DNA of 64,000 nucleotides from Macrococcoides epidermidis (GTDB lineage Bacteria > Bacillota > Bacilli > Staphylococcales > Staphylococcaceae), in the NCBI RefSeq assembly GCF_042659445.1, contig NZ_JBHSSR010000004.1, one strand, 5' to 3'. Under the pieces are notes generated by a model. It saw only the letters and a program-made list of their open reading frames with translations, did not search any database and had not been told where the DNA came from. This document shows positions 35,891 through 44,535 of the stretch, in pieces. Position numbers and translations under genes: made by a program. Position 1 is the first letter of the stretch, and each line of letters begins with the position of its first letter.

Positions 35891-35899
35891 TGATAAAAT
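35891..35899 (+). promoter_or_regulatory. Extended -10 promoter of gatCAB
   Basis: TGATAAAAT fits the extended -10 (TGnTATAAT) with one mismatch, 36 bases ahead of the gatC ATG. Confidence 0.5.
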
Positions 35900-35934
35900 T
35901 TAAGGATGATATAAAGTTCAGGAGGAATATATTC

Positions 35935-36234
35935 ATGTCAAAAGTAACAAACGAGCAGGTAAAGCACGTTGCACATTTAGCACGTCTTGAAATTACTGAA
36001 GAAGAAGCAGCGAAGTTCAGCTCTCAATTAGAAGCAATTCTTAACTTTGCAGATCAATTAGAAGAGGTTGATACAGACAATGTTGAACCAACATTCCATG
36101 TGTTAGATCTTCAAAATGTATTGCGTGAAGATGTTGCAGAAAAGAGTTTAACACAAGAAGAAATCTTAAAAAATGCGCGTAGTACTGAAGCGGGTCAATT
36201 TAAAGTACCATCGATTTTAGACGGAGGAGAATAA
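35935..36234 (+). CDS. gatC: Asp-tRNA(Asn)/Glu-tRNA(Gln) amidotransferase subunit C
   Basis: The small subunit that holds GatA and GatB together in the enzyme converting Glu-tRNA(Gln) to Gln-tRNA(Gln). It has 99 residues with VAHLARLEITEEEA and NFADQLEEVDTDNVEPT, both family marks. The frame opens at 35890, but AGGAGG sits before the ATG at 35935, and MSKVTNEQVKH is the standard N-terminus. GatA begins 3 bases after its stop. Confidence 0.95.
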   Translation: MSKVTNEQVKHVAHLARLEITEEEAAKFSSQLEAILNFADQLEEVDTDNVEPTFHVLDLQNVLREDVAEKSLTQEEILKNARSTEAGQFKVPSILDGGE

Positions 36235-36237
36235 CAA

Positions 36238-37683
36238 ATGTCATTAAGATATGAATCTATAGAAAATTTAACGAAATTGATTCAAGAGAAAAAAGTAAAA
36301 CCTTCTGAATTAATTGAAGAAACATTTAAAAATATTAAACAAACTGATGCAACAATCAATTCTTTCTTAGCATTAGATGAAGCTGTTGCTATGGATAAAG
36401 CGAAGGCGATGGACAATCAGGAACCTACGGGCAAACTATTCGGTATTCCGATGGGGATTAAAGATAACATCGTGACAAAAGATTTAGAAACGACTTGTGC
36501 ATCAAAAATTTTAACAGGTTTTAATCCTGTATATAATGCGACGGTTATGAATAAGTTAAATGCGGAAAACGGTATTGTTGTCGGAAAATTAAATATGGAT
36601 GAATTTGCAATGGGAGGATCAACTGAAAACTCATTCTATAAGAAAACTGTCAATCCGTTTGATCATTCTGCAGTACCTGGTGGTTCTTCAGGTGGATCTG
36701 CCGCTGCTGTTGCAGCTAGTCTAGTACCATTTTCTTTAGGAAGTGATACTGGTGGATCAATTCGTCAGCCAGCATCATACTGTGGTGTTGTCGGTATGAA
36801 GCCAACATATGGTCGCGTATCGCGTTATGGTTTAGTTGCATTTGCATCTTCTCTAGATCAAATCGGACCGATTACAAGAAATGTTAAGGATAATGCAAAA
36901 GTATTAGAAATTATCTCTGGACACGACAATATGGACTCTACAAGTGCGCCGGTAGAAGATGTTGACTTTTCTTCTAATATTGAAAAGGACATTAAAGGAT
37001 TACGCGTGGCAGTACCTAAAGAATATTTAGGTGAAGGTGTGTCTGAAGAGGTACGTACTTCAGTGCAGAACGCGATTAAAGAACTAGAAAAAATGGGTGC
37101 TGAAATTTCAGAAGTTTCGTTACCAAATTCTAAATATGGTGTAGCTACGTATTATATTCTTTCTTCAAGTGAAGCGTCAGCGAACTTAGCGCGTTTCGAT
37201 GGTATCCGCTATGGTTATCAGGCAGAAGGTGCTAAAAACTTAGAAGAGTTATACAAAAAGACGCGTCAGGAAGGTTTTGGCGATGAAGTGAAACGTCGTA
37301 TTATGCTGGGAACGTATGCTTTAAGTTCTGGTTACTACGATGCTTATTATAAAAAAGCGCAAAAAGTCCGCACGTTAATTAAACAAGACTTCGAACGCGT
37401 ATTTGAAGCATACGATGTTATTGTTGGACCTACTGCACCAACTGTTGCATTCGATATCGGTGCTCAAATCAATGATCCTTTAACAATGTATGCGAATGAT
37501 ATTTTAACAATTCCAATTAACTTAGCAGGATTACCATCAATTTCAGTACCTTGTGGAGAAGCAAATGGACGTCCAATTGGTTTACAGTTAATCGGTAAGC
37601 CGTTCGATGAGAAAACATTATACAACGTTGCATATAACTACGAGCAAGTATTTAATATGTCTGAACGTTATCAATCATTATAA
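36238..37683 (+). CDS. gatA: Asp-tRNA(Asn)/Glu-tRNA(Gln) amidotransferase subunit A
   Basis: The glutaminase subunit that releases ammonia for the tRNA amidation. The amidase signature is complete: the lysine in GIPMGIKDNI, GGSSGGSAAAVAA, and the serine nucleophile stretch SDTGGSIRQPAS. At 481 residues it is standard. GGAGGAG precedes the ATG, and the gene is flanked closely by gatC and gatB. Confidence 0.97.
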   Translation: MSLRYESIENLTKLIQEKKVKPSELIEETFKNIKQTDATINSFLALDEAVAMDKAKAMDNQEPTGKLFGIPMGIKDNIVTKDLETTCASKILTGFNPVYNATVMNKLNAENGIVVGKLNMDEFAMGGSTENSFYKKTVNPFDHSAVPGGSSGGSAAAVAASLVPFSLGSDTGGSIRQPASYCGVVGMKPTYGRVSRYGLVAFASSLDQIGPITRNVKDNAKVLEIISGHDNMDSTSAPVEDVDFSSNIEKDIKGLRVAVPKEYLGEGVSEEVRTSVQNAIKELEKMGAEISEVSLPNSKYGVATYYILSSSEASANLARFDGIRYGYQAEGAKNLEELYKKTRQEGFGDEVKRRIMLGTYALSSGYYDAYYKKAQKVRTLIKQDFERVFEAYDVIVGPTAPTVAFDIGAQINDPLTMYANDILTIPINLAGLPSISVPCGEANGRPIGLQLIGKPFDEKTLYNVAYNYEQVFNMSERYQSL

Positions 37684-37695
37684 GGAGAATATACT

Positions 37696-39123
37696 ATGCA
37701 TTTTGAAACAGTAATCGGACTTGAGGTCCATGTAGAACTTAAAACAGAATCAAAAATGTTTTCGGCTTCTCCTGCACATTTCGGAGCAGAACCGAACACA
37801 AATGTTAACGTGATTGACTTAGGATATCCAGGTGTATTACCTGTTGTGAATAAAACTGCTGTAGACTGGGCGATGAGAGCTGCTATGGCATTAAACATGG
37901 ATATTAGAACATCTACGAAATTCGACCGTAAAAACTACTTCTATCCAGATAATCCAAAAGCCTATCAAATCTCACAATTTGATGAGCCGATTGGTGAGAA
38001 TGGATATATTGATATCGAAGTCAACGGTGAAACGAAACGTATCGGTATTACACGTCTTCATATGGAAGAAGATGCTGGTAAACTCAGCCACAAAGACGGT
38101 TATTCATTAGTCGATTTAAACCGTCAGGGAACGCCTTTAGTAGAAATCGTATCTGAACCAGATATCCGTACACCAGAAGAGGCATATGCTTACTTAGAGA
38201 AGTTAAAAGCAATCATCCAATACACTGGTGTATCTGACGTACGTATGGAAGAAGGATCACTAAGATGTGATGCCAACATTTCACTTCGTCCAGTTGGTCA
38301 AGAGAAGTTTGGTACGAAAGCAGAGCTAAAAAACTTAAACTCATTCTCTTATGTTAAAAAAGGGTTAGAGCATGAAGTGAAACGTCAGGAAGAAGTTTTA
38401 CTAAATGGAGGAGAAATTCTTCAGGAAACACGTCGTTTTGACGAATCTACTGGTAAAACAATTCTGATGCGTGTTAAAGAAGGTTCAGATGATTATCGTT
38501 ACTTCCCTGAACCGGATTTAGTACCTTTATTCATTGATGAAGCATGGAAAGAGCTCGTGCGTGCTTCTATTCCTGAACTTCCCGATGTACGTAAAGCGAA
38601 ATATGTTTCGGAATACGGATTACCTGCATATGACGCACACGTATTAACATTAACGAAAGAAATGTCAGATTTCTTCGAAGCTATGATTGCTTTAGATGCA
38701 GATGCTAAACTTTCTTCAAACTGGTTAATGGGTGGCGTAAACGAATACTTAAATAAAAACCAGAAGGAATTACATGAAACTGCATTAACACCAGAAAACT
38801 TAAGTGAAATGGTTAAGTTGCTTGCAGATGGCACAATCTCTTCTAAAATTGCGAAAAAAGTATTTGCTGACACTGTAGAAACAGGTAAAGCACCGAAAGT
38901 GATCATGGAAGAGCAAGGTCTTGTTCAAATTTCTGATCCGGAACAACTGAAAGCATTCGTTACTGAAGCTTTAGATAACAATCCACAATCAATCGAAGAC
39001 TTTAAGAATGGTAAAGGCAAAGCGACAGGATTCTTAGTTGGTCAAATCATGAAGATTTCTAAAGGACAAGCTAATCCGCAAATGGTTAATAAAATTCTTA
39101 AAGAAGAATTAGAAAAACGTTAA
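37696..39123 (+). CDS. gatB: Asp-tRNA(Asn)/Glu-tRNA(Gln) amidotransferase subunit B
   Basis: The kinase and tRNA-binding subunit that activates the misacylated tRNA. The opening FETVIGLEVHVEL, the conserved YFYPDNPKAYQISQ and HMEEDAGKL, and a C-terminal YqeY-like tail domain are present. At 475 residues it is standard. AAGGAG precedes the ATG. It is the last gene of gatCAB; in staphylococci dgkB follows directly, but here about 4.4 kb of other genes intervene. Confidence 0.97.
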   Translation: MHFETVIGLEVHVELKTESKMFSASPAHFGAEPNTNVNVIDLGYPGVLPVVNKTAVDWAMRAAMALNMDIRTSTKFDRKNYFYPDNPKAYQISQFDEPIGENGYIDIEVNGETKRIGITRLHMEEDAGKLSHKDGYSLVDLNRQGTPLVEIVSEPDIRTPEEAYAYLEKLKAIIQYTGVSDVRMEEGSLRCDANISLRPVGQEKFGTKAELKNLNSFSYVKKGLEHEVKRQEEVLLNGGEILQETRRFDESTGKTILMRVKEGSDDYRYFPEPDLVPLFIDEAWKELVRASIPELPDVRKAKYVSEYGLPAYDAHVLTLTKEMSDFFEAMIALDADAKLSSNWLMGGVNEYLNKNQKELHETALTPENLSEMVKLLADGTISSKIAKKVFADTVETGKAPKVIMEEQGLVQISDPEQLKAFVTEALDNNPQSIEDFKNGKGKATGFLVGQIMKISKGQANPQMVNKILKEELEKR

Positions 39124-39136
39124 TATATTTATTTTC

Positions 39137-39180
39137 AGCTCTAAAAATAGGACAATACGTGCCTATTTTTAGAGCTTTTA
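39137..39180 (+). terminator. gatCAB terminator
   Basis: A 15-bp perfect stem (AGCTCTAAAAATAGG arm) with a ten-base loop and TTTTA. Confidence 0.88.
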
Positions 39181-39225
39181 TAATACAATGATAGTTAAGC
39201 GTAATAATTAACAGTTAAAAAATAA

Positions 39226-39253
39226 TTGACAATTATTATCAAATTGATACTAT
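39226..39253 (+). promoter_or_regulatory. Promoter with overlapping Fur-box-like operator before the CpsB-like gene
   Basis: A perfect -35 TTGACA (39226-39231) is 16 bases from TACTAT (39248-39253). Over the -35 lies TGACAATTATTATCA (39227-39241), which matches the 7-1-7 Fur consensus TGATAAT-n-ATTATCA at 13 of 14 positions. Its placement would block RNA polymerase. Related Fur-family regulators (PerR, Zur) prefer other cores. Confidence 0.6.
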
Positions 39254-39288
39254 TATTTTAATGAACTTAGGACGAGGAGAGAAATAGA

Positions 39289-40092
39289 ATGATTGATATT
39301 CATAACCATATATTATTTGGCATCGATGATGGTGCACAAACAAAGGAAGATATGCTTGAGATGGCAAAAGCAGCACATGCAGAAGGAATAACGGATATTA
39401 TTGCGACACCCCATCATAAAATTGGTGTGTATGAAAATTTTGGTCCGAAAATTAAAGCTTTGACAGAAGAAGTGAATACAATCATTGCTTCTGAAGGTAT
39501 ACCAGTAAAAGTACATGCTAGTCAGGAAGTAAGAATTTATGGAGATGTTGTTGAAGATTTAAAAAATGGCCAGGCTTTAACTTTATCTGAAGATAGTCCT
39601 TATGTGTTAATTGAGTTTCCTTCGCATGAAGTACCAATATTTACAGAGCAATTATTTACGAAGATGGCTTTAGAAGGATATATTCCAATTATTGCGCATC
39701 CTGAACGTAATGCTGAGTTGCAGAAGAATCCAAATAAATTAGCTGAACTTATAGAACTTGGTGCGCTAGCTCAAGTTACAGCAGGTGTGGTATGTGGTCA
39801 ATTAGGTGAATTTAGTAAGCAGTGTGCTGAAATGATGATGGATCATCGTTTAATCCATATCGTAGCGAGTGATGCGCATAATGTAACATCTAGAAACTAT
39901 TATATGAATGAAGCGTATGAAGCAATTGCCGAGAGATATGGCGACGAAGCCGTTAATAAGTATAAAGAAAATGCCCAAAAAGTGTTGAAGGGTGAAACGA
40001 TTCGTTATGTCAGTCCAATTGAAGTAGAGAAAGAAGATAAAATTGAGAAACCTGTAAAGAAAAAGAAAAAGAAATTTCTGGGATTATTTTAA
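39289..40092 (+). CDS. CpsB/CapC-family (PHP) tyrosine-protein phosphatase
   Basis: A manganese-dependent phosphatase of the PHP superfamily, usually controlling polysaccharide synthesis by dephosphorylating a CpsD/CapB-type tyrosine kinase. Metal-binding motifs run DIHNHILFGIDDGA, IIATPHH, SQEVRI, IIAHPERN and ASDAHN. At 267 residues it has a Lys-rich tail (KPVKKKKKKFLGLF) not common in the family. No kinase or capsule gene is next to it in this window, so its partner is elsewhere. GAGGAGAG precedes the ATG; the promoter carries a Fur-like box. Confidence 0.88.
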   Translation: MIDIHNHILFGIDDGAQTKEDMLEMAKAAHAEGITDIIATPHHKIGVYENFGPKIKALTEEVNTIIASEGIPVKVHASQEVRIYGDVVEDLKNGQALTLSEDSPYVLIEFPSHEVPIFTEQLFTKMALEGYIPIIAHPERNAELQKNPNKLAELIELGALAQVTAGVVCGQLGEFSKQCAEMMMDHRLIHIVASDAHNVTSRNYYMNEAYEAIAERYGDEAVNKYKENAQKVLKGETIRYVSPIEVEKEDKIEKPVKKKKKKFLGLF

Positions 40093-40098
40093 ATACAA

Positions 40099-40137
40099 AA
40101 AAAGCTTGTCTCCAAAATTATTGGAGACAAGCTTTTT
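40099..40137. terminator. Bidirectional terminator
   Basis: A 17-bp perfect stem (AAAAAGCTTGTCTCCAA arm) with loop AATTA between the CpsB-like gene and the convergent SGNH-like gene. Confidence 0.94.
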
Positions 40138-40139
40138 AA

Positions 40140-40934
40140 CTATTCAACTTTATCATTAAATAAATAATCTGAAATTGATGTTACCCATCTTGCTACACCA
40201 CGATCTGTCAATAACCCATCATCTACGTTATAATAATCTTCAATTGCCTTATTATTCGGCCATTTACTAGATTGATTCACATAGAAAAATTCGTTATTTT
40301 GACTACCGAAATAATCTGCTTCTGCTTTTTGATATTTAGCAAAATTAGAATCATTATATTCAGGTCTTGTACCAATGATTACGACAGGCGTATTATCGTT
40401 ACCTGCTGCAGAATAGATACTTTCAACCGTTGCGATGTGATCGTTTGAAGATACATCTTCAGAGAAATCGTTTAAAGTTAATGCATCTAATATGACTAAG
40501 TCAGGTTTCGTTTTATTAATTTTATCGATACTTACTGTTGAAGAAGAACCAGATACTTCTACCTCATTCACTTTAATATGATCATCAGAAGCATATGCTA
40601 ATTCATCTTTGACGGTCGTGTTCTCGTCAGAAGTTTGATACGGTGTAGACACCAGCGTGATATTCATAACTTTCTTATCTTTAACTGCATTGTTATAGAT
40701 AGACTGGAAAGTTTTGTTTTTGAATAGATTTGTGTTCGGTTTCTTGCTTGTATCTTTTTTTACTTCTTTTTTCGTCGTGTTATCTTGTTCAGCATAGTAA
40801 TCTTTACCGCTTTGCTCAGAGATTGCTTTTTCTCTAGCATCAGAGTCAGTTACACGTGTTTCCCAGAATGTATAACCTACTGCAATTAGAATAACTGCTG
40901 CAACGATATAAATCCAAAATAATAAATTCTTCAT
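40140..40934 (-). CDS. Membrane-anchored SGNH/GDSL-like protein
   Basis: A 264-residue protein with one N-terminal membrane helix (residues 3-22), a charged Lys/Asp/Glu linker, and an extracellular domain that looks like an SGNH hydrolase: PDLVILDALTLNDF, VVIIGTRPEYND, and a final DDGLLTDRGVARWVTSISDYL resembling block V. The nucleophile motif GDS is not evident and the block V histidine appears as Leu, so it may not be catalytic (inference). The frame opens at 40952, but GGAGGA fits the ATG at 40934, giving MKNLLFWIYIV. It converges on the CpsB-like gene. Confidence 0.55.
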   Translation of the reverse strand: MKNLLFWIYIVAAVILIAVGYTFWETRVTDSDAREKAISEQSGKDYYAEQDNTTKKEVKKDTSKKPNTNLFKNKTFQSIYNNAVKDKKVMNITLVSTPYQTSDENTTVKDELAYASDDHIKVNEVEVSGSSSTVSIDKINKTKPDLVILDALTLNDFSEDVSSNDHIATVESIYSAAGNDNTPVVIIGTRPEYNDSNFAKYQKAEADYFGSQNNEFFYVNQSSKWPNNKAIEDYYNVDDGLLTDRGVARWVTSISDYLFNDKVE

Positions 40935-41258
40935 TGCGAATTGTTCCTCCATCTTTATTCAATACTAATATAGTAACAAAAAACTGAGAAAATTTATACA
41001 TACAAGTACTATTTGATAAATTTTTCTTTAAGATATATACCCTAAACATATACAGTTAAGACATAAATAAAATAAAATTTTAAGTTTAATACTACTTTTT
41101 TAGGATAATATAAGTAAATATATTTCACATCTGCAAATTAAGTTGTGAACATTACAAATTGGAAAATGATTAAAATGAGATAGTAATACTACAATTAATA
41201 TGGTAAAATATCTCTATATAAGTGTCGATAGTATCATTTCCCGAATCGGAGGATATTT
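40935..41258. other. AT-rich intergenic region
   Basis: About 320 bases between the divergent SGNH-like and GrpB genes. It is strongly AT-rich with no credible gene. I see no structured RNA, only scattered A and T tracts and the GrpB ribosome binding site CGGAGGA at its end. Confidence 0.6.
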
Positions 41259-41786
41259 ATGATTGATTATACGCCATGGAATGAAAAAGATTATCATCAG
41301 ATTTTTATCCATGAGGCAAAAGAACTGATAGAAATTTTCAGAAATGAAATCGTTGAACTTCATCATTTTGGAAGCACTTCAGTGAAAGATTTACCTGGTA
41401 ATCAGACGATAGATATATTACCAATCGTAAAAACTTTATCACAAGTGAGTTTATATAAAGATAAGATGGAGGCTATCGGTTATAAAGAAGTTGAAGTAAA
41501 AGAGATGACTGATGAACAGTGCAAGCTCTTTGTAGCAAAGAAAAATCAACTGACGTTCTATGTAACGATGATTGAAAGAACAAACTTTAATGCAATTACA
41601 AGAAGACTCGCATTAAGAGACTATTTACGTGAACATAAACTTGAACGTCTGGCATATGCCAAATTTAAGATGCAACAAGCAGTGCAACATAGAAATGACT
41701 TCAACACTTATAATGTAACGAAGAATGACTATATTTTGAAATTAGAAGCAAAAGCACTTCGCTGGTATGAAGCGAAAAGAGGTTAA
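41259..41786 (+). CDS. GrpB family protein (UPF0157, nucleotidyltransferase-like)
   Basis: A 175-residue member of the GrpB/UPF0157 family, which has a nucleotidyltransferase-like fold and unknown function. The signature HFGSTSVKDLPGNQTIDILP matches the usual HxGSTxVxGxxxKxxIDI pattern except that the alanine-lysine pair is replaced. RRLALRDYLREH and a C-terminal helix follow. CGGAGGA precedes the ATG. It is monocistronic, ending in a terminator that overlaps its stop. Confidence 0.8.
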   Translation: MIDYTPWNEKDYHQIFIHEAKELIEIFRNEIVELHHFGSTSVKDLPGNQTIDILPIVKTLSQVSLYKDKMEAIGYKEVEVKEMTDEQCKLFVAKKNQLTFYVTMIERTNFNAITRRLALRDYLREHKLERLAYAKFKMQQAVQHRNDFNTYNVTKNDYILKLEAKALRWYEAKRG

Positions 41787-41808
41787 GCATTATGCTTAGC
41801 CTTTTTTT
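41781..41808 (+). terminator. GrpB gene terminator
   Basis: GGTTAAGCA / TGCTTAGCC (one wobble) with a tight loop and seven T; the 5' arm includes the stop codon. Confidence 0.85.
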
Positions 41809-41884
41809 ATGTCAAAATTGCATAATATATAGATTATTGTAAAATAAAAAGTAACGATGCAAAACAAAAAGGGTAGGGATATGG

Positions 41885-43336
41885 ATGACGTCAGTAAATA
41901 TTGCGAAAAATACGAATGATATAACTTTACAATTACAAATGGCAAATCGTCACGGATTGATAGCCGGTGCAACGGGTACAGGGAAAACTGTAACATTAAA
42001 AGTTTTAGCAGAACAATTTTCAAAGTCAGGTGTACCGGTATTTTTGGCTGATATTAAAGGGGACTTGGCAAGTATTGCTGAACCGATGACGATAAATGAA
42101 AAAATTGAACAACGATTAAAAGACTTAAATATTACAGATTACCAGCCGAGAAGTTATCCTGTCCGTTTGTGGGATATATTTGGCGTTGATGGCGCACCAG
42201 TTAGAGCTACGATCTCTGAAATGGGACCGATGCTTTTAGCGCGTTTATTAGAATTAAACGATACGCAATCTGGTATTTTAGATATAGCCTTTAAAATTAG
42301 TGATGATAATGGATTATTGCTATTAGACTTAAAAGACTTGCAATCTTTACTGAAAGAAATGGCGGATAATGCATCTGTTTATAGCAGCAAATATGGAAAT
42401 ATTACTAAACAATCAGTAGGAGCGATTCAACGCAAACTGTTATCATTTGAATCACAAGGTGCTGAGAACTTCTTCGGTGAACCAGCGCTAAATTTAACTG
42501 ATTTTATGGAAGTAAATGCTAACGGTGAAGGTATTATCAATGTGCTAATGGCAAATAACTTATTTACAAAACCCGTACTCTATTCAACTTTTCTTTTATG
42601 GTTATTAACAGAATTGTTTGAGGAATTACCTGAAGTGGGTGATCTGGATAAACCGAAACTTGTATTTTTCTTTGATGAAGCACATTTATTATTTAAAGAT
42701 GCACCAACGTCATTTATAACGCAAGTAGAACAGGTTGTTCGCCTTGTCCGTTCAAAAGGTGTTGGCGTGTATTTCATTACCCAAAATCCGATAGATTTAC
42801 CTGATGAAGTTTTAGGACAACTTGGTAACCGTGTACAACATGCGTTACGTTCATTTACGCCTAGAGATCAAAAAGCAGTGAAAAGTGCTTCTGAAACGTT
42901 CAGACAAAATCCAGACCTGGATGTTGCAGCTGTTATCGGTGAATTAAAGACAGGTGAAGCATTAATATCATGTTTAAATGAAGAGGGTCAACCTAGCATT
43001 GTAGAACGTGCCTTTATTCGACCACCTGAAAGTAAGATAGGTGTTATCGATAGTATCGTTAAACAAACTGTCCTTGCAGAAAATCCTTATCAAGCAAAAT
43101 ATGGCACAGCTATCGACCGAGAAAGTGCGTATGAAATGTTACAGGAAAAGTTTACACAAATAGAAGCAGAAAAAGAAAAGGCAGCAGAAGCTAAATTACA
43201 AGCTAAAACGGTTAAAGCTGAAAAAAGAAAACCAAAATCAGAATTACAAAAAGTTGCGACAAGTGTACTTACTAGTGTTGGCAGACAAATCGGTCGTGAA
43301 ATTGTACGAAATATATTCGGCGGGAGAAGAAGATAA
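41885..43336 (+). CDS. HerA-like helicase/ATPase (DUF853, YjgR family)
   Basis: A FtsK/HerA-class ATPase of 483 residues. The Walker A motif GATGTGKT is at 28-35, followed by VFLADIKGDLASIAEP. Walker B (KLVFFFDEAHLLF) lies near residue 260, with a downstream sensor-like YFITQNPIDLPDEVL and the arginine-rich GNRVQHALRSFTPRDQ. The C-terminus is a charged helix ending GGRRR. The cellular role is unproved. The ribosome binding site is weak (GGGTAGGG). It overlaps the next small gene by one base. Confidence 0.85.
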   Translation: MTSVNIAKNTNDITLQLQMANRHGLIAGATGTGKTVTLKVLAEQFSKSGVPVFLADIKGDLASIAEPMTINEKIEQRLKDLNITDYQPRSYPVRLWDIFGVDGAPVRATISEMGPMLLARLLELNDTQSGILDIAFKISDDNGLLLLDLKDLQSLLKEMADNASVYSSKYGNITKQSVGAIQRKLLSFESQGAENFFGEPALNLTDFMEVNANGEGIINVLMANNLFTKPVLYSTFLLWLLTELFEELPEVGDLDKPKLVFFFDEAHLLFKDAPTSFITQVEQVVRLVRSKGVGVYFITQNPIDLPDEVLGQLGNRVQHALRSFTPRDQKAVKSASETFRQNPDLDVAAVIGELKTGEALISCLNEEGQPSIVERAFIRPPESKIGVIDSIVKQTVLAENPYQAKYGTAIDRESAYEMLQEKFTQIEAEKEKAAEAKLQAKTVKAEKRKPKSELQKVATSVLTSVGRQIGREIVRNIFGGRRR

Positions 43337-43524
43337 TGAAAAGTGGATGGATTTATATTATACTCATCGCAATTAATATTTCATTGATGATTGTATTGAT
43401 GACACCTACTGTCCAGAATAACGAAATATATATTAAAGGTGTACAAGTATGTATCGTGATTGTGACATTTATTTTATTTAGAATGTATTTGAGAGAACGT
43501 GGATTTTTAAAAGAGAAGAAATAG
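43336..43524 (+). CDS. Small two-helix membrane protein, unknown function
   Basis: A 62-residue protein with two hydrophobic helices (about 5-23 and 34-50) and a basic end (RERGFLKEKK). I do not recognise a family. It is likely real: its ATG overlaps the stop of the HerA-like gene (TAATG), GGGAGAAG lies upstream, and dgkB begins 12 bases after its stop, so it sits in an operon. Confidence 0.6.
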   Translation: MKSGWIYIILIAINISLMIVLMTPTVQNNEIYIKGVQVCIVIVTFILFRMYLRERGFLKEKK

Positions 43525-43536
43525 GTGGTGTGCTTT

Positions 43537-44493
43537 TTGAGAAAAAGAGCGAGAATTATTTACAATCCAACATCTGGACGAGAATTATTTAAGAAGTCAT
43601 TAGCAGATGTGTTAATTAAACTTGAAGATGCAGGATATGAGACGAGTGCCTACGCAACAAAAGCAGAAGGTGATGCGATACAAGCAGCACGACAAGCTGT
43701 AGAGGATCGCTTTGATCTTATTATTGCGTCGGGTGGTGACGGGACGATTAATGAAGTAATAAACGGTATTGCTGAACAGGAATACCGCCCGAATATCGGT
43801 GTAATACCGATGGGTACAGTAAATGATTTCGGTAGAGCATTACTCATTCCGAAAGATATTTTACAAGCTGTAGATGTGATAATAGAAGGAAACACTGTAC
43901 CGGTTGATGTAGGTAAGATGAACAATCGTTATTTTATCAACATTGCAGGTGGTGGTAAGATTACTGAAGTAAGTTATGAAGCGCCGAGCAAACTTAAGAC
44001 TGTCCTTGGACCTTTAGCTTATTATATTAAAGGGTTAGAGATGCTGCCGGAAATAAAAGCGACGGATATTCGTATTGAATATGATGGTAAAGTCTTCAGT
44101 GGAGAAGTCATGTTATTTTTAATCGGTTTGACAAACTCAGTAGGTGGCTTTGAAAAGTTAGTACCGAATGCATCGATAAATGATGGCTACTTTACATTAT
44201 TATTTTTAGAAAAAGTAAATTTTGCTGAATTTGGACATGTCTTCTCACTTGCTTCACGTGGTGATCACATTAAACATCCAAAAGTACATTATATAAAAGC
44301 GAAAGATATTAAAGTATCATCTTTTGAAAAAGTACAGCTCAATGTTGATGGTGAGTTTGGTGGGATACTACCGGCGCATTTTGTGAATTTAGAGCGACAT
44401 ATCAATGTATATAGTCAGTTAGATAAGATTCATCCGGATAAAGAAAATGAGATTATCATTCAATATAAACAAGACCTTGAAAAAGAAGAATAA
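43537..44493 (+). CDS. dgkB: Diacylglycerol kinase
   Basis: Phosphorylates diacylglycerol released during lipoteichoic acid synthesis, returning it to phosphatidic acid. The ATP motif ASGGDGTINEVINGI (GGDGT at 66-70), IGVIPMGTVNDFGRAL and the C-terminal LNVDGEFGG are typical. The longest frame starts with a GTG that overlaps the ribosome binding site; a TTG at 43537, 8 bases after AGGTGG, yields MRKRARIIYNPTSGRE, the staphylococcal N-terminus. 318 residues. Confidence 0.92.
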   Translation: MRKRARIIYNPTSGRELFKKSLADVLIKLEDAGYETSAYATKAEGDAIQAARQAVEDRFDLIIASGGDGTINEVINGIAEQEYRPNIGVIPMGTVNDFGRALLIPKDILQAVDVIIEGNTVPVDVGKMNNRYFINIAGGGKITEVSYEAPSKLKTVLGPLAYYIKGLEMLPEIKATDIRIEYDGKVFSGEVMLFLIGLTNSVGGFEKLVPNASINDGYFTLLFLEKVNFAEFGHVFSLASRGDHIKHPKVHYIKAKDIKVSSFEKVQLNVDGEFGGILPAHFVNLERHINVYSQLDKIHPDKENEIIIQYKQDLEKEE

Positions 44494-44535
44494 AATAAAG
44501 ACTGCTCTCTCAATTCGAGAAAGCAGTCTTTATTT
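44494..44535. terminator. Bidirectional terminator between dgkB and the SDR gene
   Basis: AAATAAAGACTGCT pairs with AGCAGTCTTTATTT around an inner TCTC/GAGA hairpin. Confidence 0.9.
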
